A DNA stretch of 47,412 nt from RGIG3009 sp045541495 (GTDB lineage Bacteria; Bacillota; Clostridia; Oscillospirales; Acutalibacteraceae), in NCBI GenBank assembly GCA_045541495.1, contig JAZQJE010000050.1, forward strand, positions 1 through 47,412, in the 5' to 3' direction. Under the pieces are notes generated by a model. It saw nothing but the letters and a program-made list of their open reading frames with translations. It searched no databases and had not been told where the DNA came from. Both the position numbers and the translations under genes were made by a program. Below are positions 39,421-47,412 of this stretch, piece by piece. The stretch's first letter is position 1. Every line of letters begins with the position of its first letter.

Positions 39421-40071
39421 ATGTCACTTATTTGTCAATGCCCGGCCGCCGCCGCAATCCCGACAATCCCGAATGTCACTTGCCCGGAAAATTTCGGCCA
39501 AATCCAAAAGGTCGCGTTCCAACGTTTGCGTAAGGCCGACGGAACGCGCAACAGTTTTACCAGCACGGCGTCCATTCTTTTGAAAGCGTCTTGGACCGCG
39601 TTGTTGTCCGCCGCCGACGGCGGAAAAATCGTCATTACCCCGTACATCAACGCACCGGCAGATTCCGGCGGCGACGCCCGTATGACGTCCGGCGGAAACG
39701 ATGATTTGGGCGGCGTCCCGCAAGTTTTGGGCGGCAATCCCGTTCAATTCGACGGTTCGTTGCGTTCCATCCCGCAATCCGTCATTAAGGCGATGAAAGA
39801 ATTGCAATGCGAAGCGAACGCCGGAAATCTTGGCGTTTTCCTGTTCGACGAAAACGGGAAAATCGAAGCGTTGCAAGACCAAACGACCGCGACAACGTAT
39901 TACCCGATTCCCATTCGTGCGTTGTTCATCGGGTCCAAGATTCACGGCAATTTCGACGCCAAGGATTCCAACGCCATTTCGTGGCAATATCCCGACAATT
40001 ATTCCGACGATTTGGTTATTGTCACGCCAACCGACTTTAACCCGCTTACCGATTTGGTCCCGTCCGAATAG
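39421..40071 (+). CDS. Structural protein, candidate major tail tube protein
   Basis: 216 aa from the ATG at 39421. Beta-rich, Gly/Asn loops, no catalytic motif. It has a strong leader like that of the capsid gene, which fits an abundant virion protein, and no tail tube gene is seen between the neck and tape measure genes. Tail tube is therefore my inference; a capsid decoration protein is the alternative. Confidence 0.5.
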   Translation: MSLICQCPAAAAIPTIPNVTCPENFGQIQKVAFQRLRKADGTRNSFTSTASILLKASWTALLSAADGGKIVITPYINAPADSGGDARMTSGGNDDLGGVPQVLGGNPVQFDGSLRSIPQSVIKAMKELQCEANAGNLGVFLFDENGKIEALQDQTTATTYYPIPIRALFIGSKIHGNFDAKDSNAISWQYPDNYSDDLVIVTPTDFNPLTDLVPSE

Positions 40072-40073
40072 TT

Positions 40074-40265
40074 ATGAACGCCAAGACAACCACGGTAACG
40101 TTAATCGCCAATGGCGTTACCCGGGAATTTGAATTTTCCCACGCGGAACGGTTGTTGAGGATGCCGAACAACGGCGGTTGGCAATTGCCGGAAAAATCGA
40201 AATTCGAATTTGTGGATTATGGGTTACGACGTCGCCAAGATAAAAAAGGAAATAGCGGAAAATAA
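40074..40265 (+). CDS. Small protein, phage structural-region
   Basis: 63 aa, beta-rich start (TTTVTLIANGVTREFEF), basic end (RRRQDKKGNSGK). Overlaps the portal gene by 47 nt in another frame. May be a small accessory to the 39421 protein. Confidence 0.5.
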   Translation: MNAKTTTVTLIANGVTREFEFSHAERLLRMPNNGGWQLPEKSKFEFVDYGLRRRQDKKGNSGK

Positions 40266-41961
40266 GCGTTCCGCCGTTCTTTCCCGTGCGAAATTGCACC
40301 AAATGCGCATCAAATTTCACACGGTAAAGCGGGTTACGTCTTTCAATTCGCCGTACATTTCCATTCCGTTAACGCAATTTCTTGCGATGGCGGAAAATAT
40401 CTTGCCGCACGATAAGTTTGTATTGTTCAAAGCACTTTTCCGTTATCCCATCAAAACCAATGAGATAACGGAAATATGCTTTGACAAATTAAGCCGCATT
40501 TTCGACGGGCGCAACCCGGCGTTTAATTATCAATTCGCAAATTCCGCCCAACGCGACGATTGGGAACAATACAGGCAAACCAAGTTGAACGAACCCGACG
40601 TATGGGCGACCAAGGGATGGGAATTTTTCAAATCCGAAATCAATTCCGTTTTGGTCGTTGACGTCGCCCGGGAACAGACAACAGAATTACCCGAACCGTA
40701 TTTTTATTGGTTGCCGATTGACGACGTAATTACGTATAAGGCCGACCCGACAACGGGCCAAATGGATTTTATCGTGTTCCGTCGCCGTGACGAAATCGTT
40801 GTGTTGGACGATGAAACGTACCGCGTTTGGGACGACCGGAAGCACACGGGCCAATTGGTCGGTATGCCGACAATCGAAGCGGCCCACGATTTGGGTTATT
40901 GCCCGGCCCGGTTCTTTTGGAATGAACCCATTTCGTTGGATGAACCGGACGTAAAGGCGTCCCCGTTGTCCGCCGAATTGGAAAGTTTGGATTGGTTCGA
41001 ATTTTTCCACATTTCCAAACGCCAATTGGACCTTATGGGCGCATATCCCATTTTGTCCGGGTACGAACAAAGTTGCGATTTCACGAACGCGGAAAACGGG
41101 GATTATTGCGACGGCGGGTTTTTGCGCGACAAACAAGGCCGTTACCGGTTGGATATGGCCGGATTACTGTTGCGTTGCCCGAAATGCGGAAACAAACGTA
41201 TAATCGGGGCCGGTTCGTTCGTGGAAATCCCCGTACCGAACCCGGACGAAAACCAACCCGATTTGCGTAACCCCGTACAGATATTGAACGTTGACCGAAA
41301 AGCCCTTGATTACAACGTTGAGGAACAAAAGCGGTTGCGCGAAGAAATCATTACGGCCGTTGTCGGCCAAGAAGAAATCATTACGAACCGCGATGCGTTC
41401 AACGAACAACAGGTACAAGCGAATTTCGAAAACGTCACAACCGTTTTGAACCGGGTAAAAAAGGGTTTCGAACAGGCCCAACAATGGGTTGACGAAACCG
41501 TTTGCCGGTTGCGTTATGGACGGTATTTCATTTCGGCGAAAATCAATTACGGAACGGAATTTTACTTGTATTCCCCGGATGAATTGCGTAAACGGTATAA
41601 GGCCGCCAAGGATGCGGGCGCGTCGGAATCCGAATTGGATATGATGCAAAACCAAATCTTGGAAACCGAATATCGTAACGACCCGACGCAATTACGCCGT
41701 ATGTTGATATTGGCCGAACTTGAACCGTTCCGCCATTTGTCACGCGTTGAGGTTTCCGAACTGTTCGACAAAAGGTTGGTTTCCGAAACGGATTTGCGTA
41801 TTAAATTGAACTTTCCTAATTTTGTACGCCGGTTCGAACGTGAAAACACCAACATTTTGGATTTCGGTTCGGAAATACCGTACCAACGCAAGATTGAAAA
41901 GATAACGGCCGAATTACGGCGATATGCCGACGAACAGAAACCGGAACCGGCCCAAGTTTAA
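40219..41961 (+). CDS. Portal protein with internal zinc-ribbon-like insert
   Basis: 580 aa from the ATG at 40219 (a TTG at 40210 is possible). Helical wing and stem pattern of dodecameric portals, with a long helical C-terminal region (YKAAKDAGASESELDMMQNQIL). C286, C297, C320 and C323 (RCPKCG) form a plausible zinc ribbon in the middle. Located between TerL and the scaffold as usual. Channel for DNA and docking site for terminase and neck. Confidence 0.8.
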   Translation: MGYDVAKIKKEIAENKRSAVLSRAKLHQMRIKFHTVKRVTSFNSPYISIPLTQFLAMAENILPHDKFVLFKALFRYPIKTNEITEICFDKLSRIFDGRNPAFNYQFANSAQRDDWEQYRQTKLNEPDVWATKGWEFFKSEINSVLVVDVAREQTTELPEPYFYWLPIDDVITYKADPTTGQMDFIVFRRRDEIVVLDDETYRVWDDRKHTGQLVGMPTIEAAHDLGYCPARFFWNEPISLDEPDVKASPLSAELESLDWFEFFHISKRQLDLMGAYPILSGYEQSCDFTNAENGDYCDGGFLRDKQGRYRLDMAGLLLRCPKCGNKRIIGAGSFVEIPVPNPDENQPDLRNPVQILNVDRKALDYNVEEQKRLREEIITAVVGQEEIITNRDAFNEQQVQANFENVTTVLNRVKKGFEQAQQWVDETVCRLRYGRYFISAKINYGTEFYLYSPDELRKRYKAAKDAGASESELDMMQNQILETEYRNDPTQLRRMLILAELEPFRHLSRVEVSELFDKRLVSETDLRIKLNFPNFVRRFERENTNILDFGSEIPYQRKIEKITAELRRYADEQKPEPAQV

Positions 41962-41983
41962 CCAATAAAAACCGTGTAAAGCG

Positions 41984-42424
41984 ATGATTACAAAAGACGG
42001 GCGCGATACCCCGATTGAAAAGTTGACCGCCGAAAATTACATTGTTCCCACGGGCGAAGAAAAGGATTACCACGCCGTTATTGAGGTCGTACAATTCGAC
42101 CCGAAAACCGGCAAGCGTCTTTCCCGGCCCCGGGTGCAAAAATTCGGCAAAAAGATTTTTGAAGCCCACGTTGCGGATTCCTTGCGGAAACAGGGTTACA
42201 CCGTTACGATTTTGCACGACCCGAACGTGTGGTTGAAAGAACAGGCCGCCAAGCGCGAACAGGCCGCCAAGGAAGCCGCCGCCGCCAAGGCCAAGGCCGA
42301 CCAAGAAAAATTCGATGCGGCCGTTGCCGCCGCCGTTGCCAAGGCCCTTGCCGAACGCGACGCCGCAAAGGAACAGGAAACCGCAAAGAAACCGGGACGT
42401 CCCGCCAAAGAAACCAAAGAATAA
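41984..42424 (+). CDS. Capsid-region protein with Ala/Lys/Glu helical tail
   Basis: 146 aa. Small folded start, then EQAAKEAAAAKAKADQEK-type helix and an AT-hook-like KKPGRPAKE end. Between portal and scaffold; may be an internal head protein or scaffold helper. Not recognised as a family. Confidence 0.5.
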   Translation: MITKDGRDTPIEKLTAENYIVPTGEEKDYHAVIEVVQFDPKTGKRLSRPRVQKFGKKIFEAHVADSLRKQGYTVTILHDPNVWLKEQAAKREQAAKEAAAAKAKADQEKFDAAVAAAVAKALAERDAAKEQETAKKPGRPAKETKE

Positions 42425-42444
42425 CATTTTAACATTTTACCGTT

Positions 42445-42702
42445 ATGGCACAAATCGCACAACAGGACAATTTGTTTATTGAGGTTTCCGCGTTGGGGAC
42501 CTTTACGGCCGACCAAAAGGCCAAGTTGGTCGAATCTTTCAAGGCCGGAACCATCCTTGACGTCGTGCAACGTTCCGCCGCCGGGGTTTCCAAGTGTATT
42601 TCCGCGTCGTTCGCGGATGTAAGCACAACCCGCACGTACACGTTCGTTTTTGGCGGCGCATCGCTTCAAAGCGTGACCGCAACCGAAACCATCGAAGCGT
42701 AA
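42445..42702 (+). CDS. Small capsid-region protein
   Basis: 85 aa, MAQIAQQDNLFIEVSAL, beta-rich second half (TYTFVFGGASLQSVTATET). Possible decoration or head-fibre protein; nothing recognised. Confidence 0.5.
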   Translation: MAQIAQQDNLFIEVSALGTFTADQKAKLVESFKAGTILDVVQRSAAGVSKCISASFADVSTTRTYTFVFGGASLQSVTATETIEA

Positions 42703-42759
42703 CGACCGGTTGGGCGATACCGTAACAAGACATTACCAAAAATTCAAAGGGAAAGAATT

Positions 42760-43716
42760 ATGGCACTTACAACCGAATTGTTGAACGCCAACGCCGCGTT
42801 ATCGGGCTTGACGGATGAACAGAAAACGGCAATCGTCGAAATGTCGAAGAACGACGAAACGGCGGTTATCGGTCAAAAGACCGGCGAAATTTACGGCGGG
42901 TTGGATGCGGATATTTTGGCCGCGTCCGGAATCGCCAAGAATGGGGCCGAAAAAACCTACGATTACGCCAAACGTGTTATTGGCGAAATCAAAGGCCAAG
43001 CGGGTAACGCCGCCGAATTGCAAACCAAGGTTTCCGAATTGGAAAAAGAGAAAACCCGTTTGGAATCCGTTATTGCAAAGGGCGGCGGGGATGCGGAAAC
43101 CAAACGCCAATTGGACCAAGCCAAGGCGGATTTGGCCAACGTGACCAAGGAATATACCGACCTTAAAACCAAATACGACACGGCCGAAAGCGAACACGCA
43201 AAGGCCCTGTTCGGAATGAAGATTGACGGCGAATTTGCCAAGGCGACCGCCGGATTGAAATTTAAGGCCGATTTGCCCGCGTCTGTTACGTCCGTTTTGA
43301 CCGAACAGGCCGTGGCCAAGGTTAAGGCGATGAACCCGGAATACATTGATGACGGGAACGGCGGCAAGACTTTGGCATTTATGGAAAACGGCGCGGTCAA
43401 GCGCAACCCGGAAAACAATTTACGTCCATTCACGGCGGCCGAATTGGTCGCCAAGGAACTTTCCACAATGGGCGTGTTGGAAACCGGGCGCAAACAGACC
43501 GGGGCCGGGTCCACGGGCGGCCATACCGGCGGCCAAGGCGGCAACGGCGGAACGGTTGACATTTCCGGGGCGCATACCCAAAACGAAGCCCACGAAATCA
43601 TTGCAAAACAATTGATGGCGCAAGGGAAAATCAACGGTTCCAAGGAATTTTCGGACGCGATGGCGCAAGCGTGGAAAGACAACCGCGACGCACTCAAAGC
43701 GTTACCCGTCCAATAA
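42760..43716 (+). CDS. Capsid scaffolding protein
   Basis: 318 aa, coiled coil about 85-150 (KVSELEKEKTRLESVIAK), Gly/Thr-rich linker (about 245-265), helical end. Directly before the capsid gene, with the acidic composition of phage scaffolds. Guides shell assembly and then leaves or is removed. Confidence 0.8.
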   Translation: MALTTELLNANAALSGLTDEQKTAIVEMSKNDETAVIGQKTGEIYGGLDADILAASGIAKNGAEKTYDYAKRVIGEIKGQAGNAAELQTKVSELEKEKTRLESVIAKGGGDAETKRQLDQAKADLANVTKEYTDLKTKYDTAESEHAKALFGMKIDGEFAKATAGLKFKADLPASVTSVLTEQAVAKVKAMNPEYIDDGNGGKTLAFMENGAVKRNPENNLRPFTAAELVAKELSTMGVLETGRKQTGAGSTGGHTGGQGGNGGTVDISGAHTQNEAHEIIAKQLMAQGKINGSKEFSDAMAQAWKDNRDALKALPVQ

Positions 43717-43728
43717 GAACAGTAACAA

Positions 43729-43779
43729 CCGGGTAAAGGGTCAATCCGGCAAACATTAACAATTAAAACTTTTTTTAGT
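43729..43779 (+). promoter_or_regulatory. Leader before the capsid gene
   Basis: CCGG (43729-43732) pairs with CCGG (43746-43749) around AAGGGTCAA, then AACAATTAAAA and a T run before the ATG. The loop and the downstream phrase match the leader at 39362-39420 while the stem differs. Confidence 0.55.
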
Positions 43780-44898
43780 ATGTCACTTGTAGCAACCCGT
43801 TTGCAAAATTGGCGTGTCGAAAACCCCGAATTTGACCGGAATATGGCCCGCCCGTTGGAATACGGCGCGTTGGATTTCTTCATTGAGCAAACCAACGCCG
43901 CAAATTCCATCATCAACCCCAACTTGCGCGACCGTGCCTTTGAATCCATCGGCAACACCGTGCAAATTCCCGTTATCAATTACGATGGCGACGTGACCGT
44001 TTCCAACGTCCGTTCGTGCGTCATTGCAGACGACGAAAACACGTCCGCGTTGTACACCGTGAATTGGGTAACGTTGGCCGTCGGTTTCACGATGGTTCCC
44101 CAACTGTACAGGAACAACGAAATTTCCTACGAACACGATTTTGCCCGCAAGATGGAAAAGGTTTGCCGCGCCCTTGCAACCGCAATGGATGTACAGGCAA
44201 TCGCCGCCCTTGAAGCGAACAAAACCCAAGTGTTCAAGGATGCGTTGTATTACACCGTCACGTCCAATTCCGTGCAAATTCCATGGAACGCCCGCATGGA
44301 ATTTTTGGCGGATATGAACGCGATTATGCGTGCGAACGCCTATCCCGAAATGTTGCACGTCATTGGCGGGGCCGGGTTCGATTCTCTTGTGCGCAAGATG
44401 GCCGAACACGACATTTACAACGACGTCAACAAGCGTTTGGAATACGACAACAAAGTGTTCCACTATACCAACAACATTGTGAACGGTTCCGGCATCTTCG
44501 CGACCGGTTACATTGTGGCCGATGGTAACGTGGGTGTTCTTACCCGCGTGGACCGCGAAGCGTTGAGCCGCACCCGCGCCAATTTCCACGAATGGGATGT
44601 TGTGCGTTTGCCGTTCATTGACTTGCCCGTGGGTTCCCACTATTACACCGCCGTTGGCGACCAATCCGGCATTGCCGGGGCCGCGTCCGCCGATATGGTG
44701 TGCAACGTCAAAGAATATTTCGGGTTCTCTGTTGACGTGGCCTTTTTGGTCGCGTACAATTCAGACCCGACAACCGTTGCCAACCCGATTATCAAGGTTG
44801 AGTTGGCCGCGCCGGGTTCCGCGAATCCGTTCGCAACACCTGTTGAGGTCGTGAACAGTACGACCAATCCGGTTAACACCCAAGAGGTCACGCCTTAA
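43780..44898 (+). CDS. Major capsid protein (genotype B)
   Basis: 372 aa. Follows the scaffold gene, strong leader, terminator immediately downstream. Alpha/beta composition of an HK97-like fold with an N-arm (LQNWRVENPEFDRNMARPLE) and a conserved C-terminus also found at 2-169. No protease gene is adjacent. GATC-free style. Confidence 0.85.
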   Translation: MSLVATRLQNWRVENPEFDRNMARPLEYGALDFFIEQTNAANSIINPNLRDRAFESIGNTVQIPVINYDGDVTVSNVRSCVIADDENTSALYTVNWVTLAVGFTMVPQLYRNNEISYEHDFARKMEKVCRALATAMDVQAIAALEANKTQVFKDALYYTVTSNSVQIPWNARMEFLADMNAIMRANAYPEMLHVIGGAGFDSLVRKMAEHDIYNDVNKRLEYDNKVFHYTNNIVNGSGIFATGYIVADGNVGVLTRVDREALSRTRANFHEWDVVRLPFIDLPVGSHYYTAVGDQSGIAGAASADMVCNVKEYFGFSVDVAFLVAYNSDPTTVANPIIKVELAAPGSANPFATPVEVVNSTTNPVNTQEVTP

Positions 44899-44927
44899 TT
44901 TCGGGCACATCCTAAACCATTATTTCG

Positions 44928-44961
44928 CGGGGACGGGTCGAATTAACCCCGTCCCCGTTTT
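44928..44961 (+). terminator. Rho-independent terminator after capsid gene (copy 2)
   Basis: Same 10-bp stem and loop as at 199-233, followed by a T run. Near-identity across genotypes marks it as one of the most constrained non-coding sites here. Confidence 0.85.
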
Positions 44962-45017
44962 CCATTTGTAAAGGATTTTGACACGTCCGGCAAACCTGTA
45001 AAGAAAAACGAATTTTT

Positions 45018-46334
45018 ATGATACGATTGCAAGACATTCAAAACGCATTGTTGCCCGTTGTGGGATGGCAACAGGATTACAACCCGCAACAACAAATTGA
45101 TGATGCGTTATGCCAATCGGAAAGCGGTTTGACGTTCCAAGGTGCGCACCCGCTTTGCACGTTGGCGAACGTCCGGGCGATTATGCCGGACGATTACTTG
45201 TACAAATATCCGAATTGGAACAACGCGACCGCATACGTGGCCGGGGCCAAGGTAAAACACACGAACAAAGTTTGGGTTGCCAAAACGGCCAACGTCGGTT
45301 CTGAACCGGACCAAAACCCGGATGATTGGGCGGAATATAATATGGTTTCCGATTTCGTGCGCCAATTGACCATTAACGGAATCAATACGGCCGTCCAAAA
45401 TTTCATCCAAGAAAAGCAATTGCAACAGGAAACCAAGAATCTTTTGGAACGTCGCACGTTCTTTGACGGGGCCGCCCGGTTGGCCGCCACGATAGACCCG
45501 ACCGGAAAGATTGTCGGTTTCGAAATCGTCCCGGTTCGGGCGATGGGCGTTACAACGAAAATAGAACGAATCGGGTTGCAAATGGTCGGCGCGACCGGAA
45601 CGGTCCGGTTGTACCTGTTCCATTCGTCCCAAATTGCGCCGATGCGCGTTGTTGACTTGGAATTTACCAACACCAAAGGCGGATTCCAATGGTTTGCCCC
45701 GGCCGAACCAATTTATTTGCCGTATATCCCGGGAACGGATGGCGACGGAAACGATGCGGGCGGTGCGTGGTTCCTTTGCTACAATCAAAACGAATTGCCC
45801 GCCGGTATGAGGGCGTTGAACGTTTCCAAGGATTGGTCCGTTGAACCGTGCCAAACGTGTCTTGGCGGTTCGATTGAATCTTGGCGGCAAATGACCAAGT
45901 ATTTACAGGTTTCCCCGTTCGGGATTCACGCACCGTTGGATTTCGCCGAATACCCGGAAATGTTCGATATTGGCCAAATCGGTTACACGAACACCATGAA
46001 TTACGGAATGAATGTCGAAATATCCGTTGGTTGCGACATTTCCGATTTCATCATTTCGCAACGGGCCATATTCGCAACGGTAATCCAAAAACAGGTCGCG
46101 GCAAACGTATTGCGAACAATCGCAATGAACCCGGACGTTCGGGTTAACCGCAACCAAGTGAACGTCACGCGTGACGAACTGTTGTATGAACTTGACGGCG
46201 CGCCCACGGGCCGGGCGTCCGGGCTTGGGTATGAACTGAAACAGGCGTACCGGGCTTTGGAACTTGACACGCGGGGATTGGACCGCATTTGTTTGCAATG
46301 CAACAACCACGGCGTAAAATATCGCACGGTATAA
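45018..46334 (+). CDS. Neck/head-tail joining structural protein (genotype B)
   Basis: 438 aa, counterpart of 289-1647. The carbohydrate-binding-like insert is 67-104 here and closer to the type 5/12 consensus: W-NNATAYVAGAKVKH, KVWVAKTANVG, PDDWAEY. It is 14 residues shorter than the other copy because the DFNNDF segment is absent. Codons are systematically shifted (GAG to GAA, CAG to CAA, CTG to TTG). Confidence 0.75.
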   Translation: MIRLQDIQNALLPVVGWQQDYNPQQQIDDALCQSESGLTFQGAHPLCTLANVRAIMPDDYLYKYPNWNNATAYVAGAKVKHTNKVWVAKTANVGSEPDQNPDDWAEYNMVSDFVRQLTINGINTAVQNFIQEKQLQQETKNLLERRTFFDGAARLAATIDPTGKIVGFEIVPVRAMGVTTKIERIGLQMVGATGTVRLYLFHSSQIAPMRVVDLEFTNTKGGFQWFAPAEPIYLPYIPGTDGDGNDAGGAWFLCYNQNELPAGMRALNVSKDWSVEPCQTCLGGSIESWRQMTKYLQVSPFGIHAPLDFAEYPEMFDIGQIGYTNTMNYGMNVEISVGCDISDFIISQRAIFATVIQKQVAANVLRTIAMNPDVRVNRNQVNVTRDELLYELDGAPTGRASGLGYELKQAYRALELDTRGLDRICLQCNNHGVKYRTV

Positions 46335-46362
46335 GTTAAATTTTCGAAAAATGGTGTATAAC

Positions 46363-46412
46363 GGGCTTTCGCCGTAAAGATGATAAATTACCCGCCTTTT
46401 TGACGAAAGCCC
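46363..46412 (+). ncRNA. Structured intergenic RNA element (copy 2)
   Basis: GGGCTTTCG (46363-46371) pairs with CGAAAGCCC (46404-46412) around the conserved GATGATAAATTAC core; homologue of 1663-1714 with compensatory stem changes. Confidence 0.55.
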
Positions 46413-46445
46413 CGGAAAACGCCTAAAAACGGCCAAAACTGGGAT

Positions 46446-46958
46446 ATGGGAATATTAAACGACTTGCGCACCCGCGTTCAATACGTCAACGACGGTTTGC
46501 AGACCGGCGAATTGGTCCGTAACGTCATTGTCCAACATCCCGACGACATCTTGGATTTGCAAAAAATGCAATTGTTCCAAGGTTTGGCGGCCAATGGCCA
46601 AGACATACGGCCGTATTATTCGGAAGATTTGAAACCGTCCGGGTATTTTCATTCCGTCGAATCGGCGGCCCGGTACGCGGCTTGGAAAAAAGACGGAATC
46701 AATTCCCCGTACAAAGCGAACAGGAACCCGGATGCGCCAAACCTGTACCTCAACGGCCGGTTTCACGACGAATTGGGCGTACAGTTTGCGGCCGCTACCG
46801 TGGGAATCGTACCGACAACGCCGTATTCGGCCGGGATTATGGCGAAATACGGCATTACGACGTTCGGTTTGATGATGGCAAATTGGATGGTCGTATTTGT
46901 CCAACGCGGCGCATACGCCGAATTGATGCAACAATTAAAACAACGTCTTTATGTATAA
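46446..46958 (+). CDS. Conserved neck/tail-completion candidate protein (genotype B)
   Basis: 170 aa, same length as and clearly homologous to 1749-2261 (HPDDILDLQ, PYYSEDLKPSGYFHS). Overlaps the next start by 8 nt as in the other copy. GATC-free style. Confidence 0.65.
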   Translation: MGILNDLRTRVQYVNDGLQTGELVRNVIVQHPDDILDLQKMQLFQGLAANGQDIRPYYSEDLKPSGYFHSVESAARYAAWKKDGINSPYKANRNPDAPNLYLNGRFHDELGVQFAAATVGIVPTTPYSAGIMAKYGITTFGLMMANWMVVFVQRGAYAELMQQLKQRLYV

Positions 46959-47370
46959 TGCGAACGCACCCGTAATCAAAAACCCGGTTATGTTGGACCG
47001 GGTAATTGGAGAAATACAAACCGGATTGATTGAAAATTTGCCGTGGTTGGACGTGGCCTTTGGCCGGTCCCAACGTCTTACAAAGATGATGAACGGCAAA
47101 AAGATTATAACGCCGAATGTCTATTGCGGCGGATGGAATGGACACGGCGAAAATGATTACATCGAAACGTCCCCGGACGCCAAGATTGGCAATTTTTCGT
47201 TTTTCGAAATTGAGGACCCGCAAACCATTGACGCCGGACCGTGGGCGCGTCAAATCAAAGCCCCGTTCGGCCTTATCGTTTGGTTCGATTTAACCCGGGT
47301 TTATGATGAACCGGACAACAGGAATACGGAATACATCAAAGCCCAAATTTTGCGTGTGCTGAATGGCCGG
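46951..47370 (+). CDS. Tail terminator/completion-like protein, truncated by adapter (genotype B)
   Basis: Homologue of 2254-2847 for 140 codons (up to AQILRVLNGR). True phage sequence ends at 47370; the apparent last residues and stop codon at 47392-47394 come from sequencing-adapter bases. Confidence 0.8.
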
Positions 47371-47412
47371 AAGTCGGAGGCCAAGCGGTCTTAGGAAGAC
47401 AAATAAGGCAGT
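47371..47412 (+). other. MGI/BGISEQ sequencing adapter plus 10-base barcode
   Basis: 47371-47402 reads as the 32-base DNBSEQ read-through adapter that starts AAGTCGGAGGCC and ends TTAGGAAGACAA, and 47403-47412 (ATAAGGCAGT) has the length and place of the sample barcode. From memory of the adapter, not a database check. Technical, not biological. Confidence 0.93.

Noticed and set aside
289..46334. Duplicated neck genes as paralogues within one genome
   Set aside because: Copies occur only at the two window ends, in identical order with terminator and capsid end, offset by one genome length, and in different codon styles. Two genotypes in one assembly explains this better.

Overview
The window is a tailed-phage genome (siphovirus-like, long tape measure) of a Bacteroidota host. 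The host assignment rests on repeated TAnnTTTG promoters with an upstream TTTG box about 19 nt away and few Shine-Dalgarno sites. Every gene except one 47-codon gene is on the + strand. No ribosomal, metabolic or CRISPR locus was seen.

Layout: 1-7567, capsid C-terminus, neck/connector genes, tail chaperone candidate and tape measure. 7570-13865, distal tail proteins and an esterase-bearing tail fibre. 13877-16002, lysis (holin, amidase, HEYGH peptidase candidate, spanin-like protein). 16003-20431, small early-type genes behind structured leaders. 20450-26460, PD-(D/E)XK nuclease, RDF-like protein, HNH homing endonuclease, replication proteins, tRNA-like element, cytosine methyltransferase, RuvC-like resolvase. 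26462-31087, small zinc-binding proteins, MazG-like enzyme, tRNA-Leu(CAA), SMC/RecF-like ATPase. 31090-36711, DnaQ exonuclease, a candidate clamp-binding protein, HNH-like nuclease, SSB, ASCH protein. 36768-44898, TerS, TerL, portal, scaffold and major capsid protein. The order then repeats from 44899 to the end.

The repeat is not a gene duplication. The two ends hold the same locus in two diverged versions, offset by 44,729 bp. One version (1-about 7,950, plus short blocks near 14,300-14,500, 26,700-28,400, 29,420-31,000 and 34,790-35,040) uses GAG/CAG/CTG/AGR codons freely and contains GATC sites. The other, most of the window, uses GAA/CAA/TTG/CGN and appears to contain no GATC at all. The window is therefore best read as a mosaic of two related phage genotypes, either a metagenomic assembly chimera or real recombinants. 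The last 42 bases are a sequencing adapter plus a 10-base barcode, so the final gene is cut artificially.

The most novel signals are RNA-level: a family of promoter-proximal double hairpins with covarying stems and a near-invariant C(C/G)GGTT loop; two short promoter-hairpin units with a conserved GTTGTGAAAT loop; a covarying structured intergenic RNA between two neck genes; and the complete GATC avoidance of one genotype beside normal GATC content in its sister. All motif counts here were made by eye.
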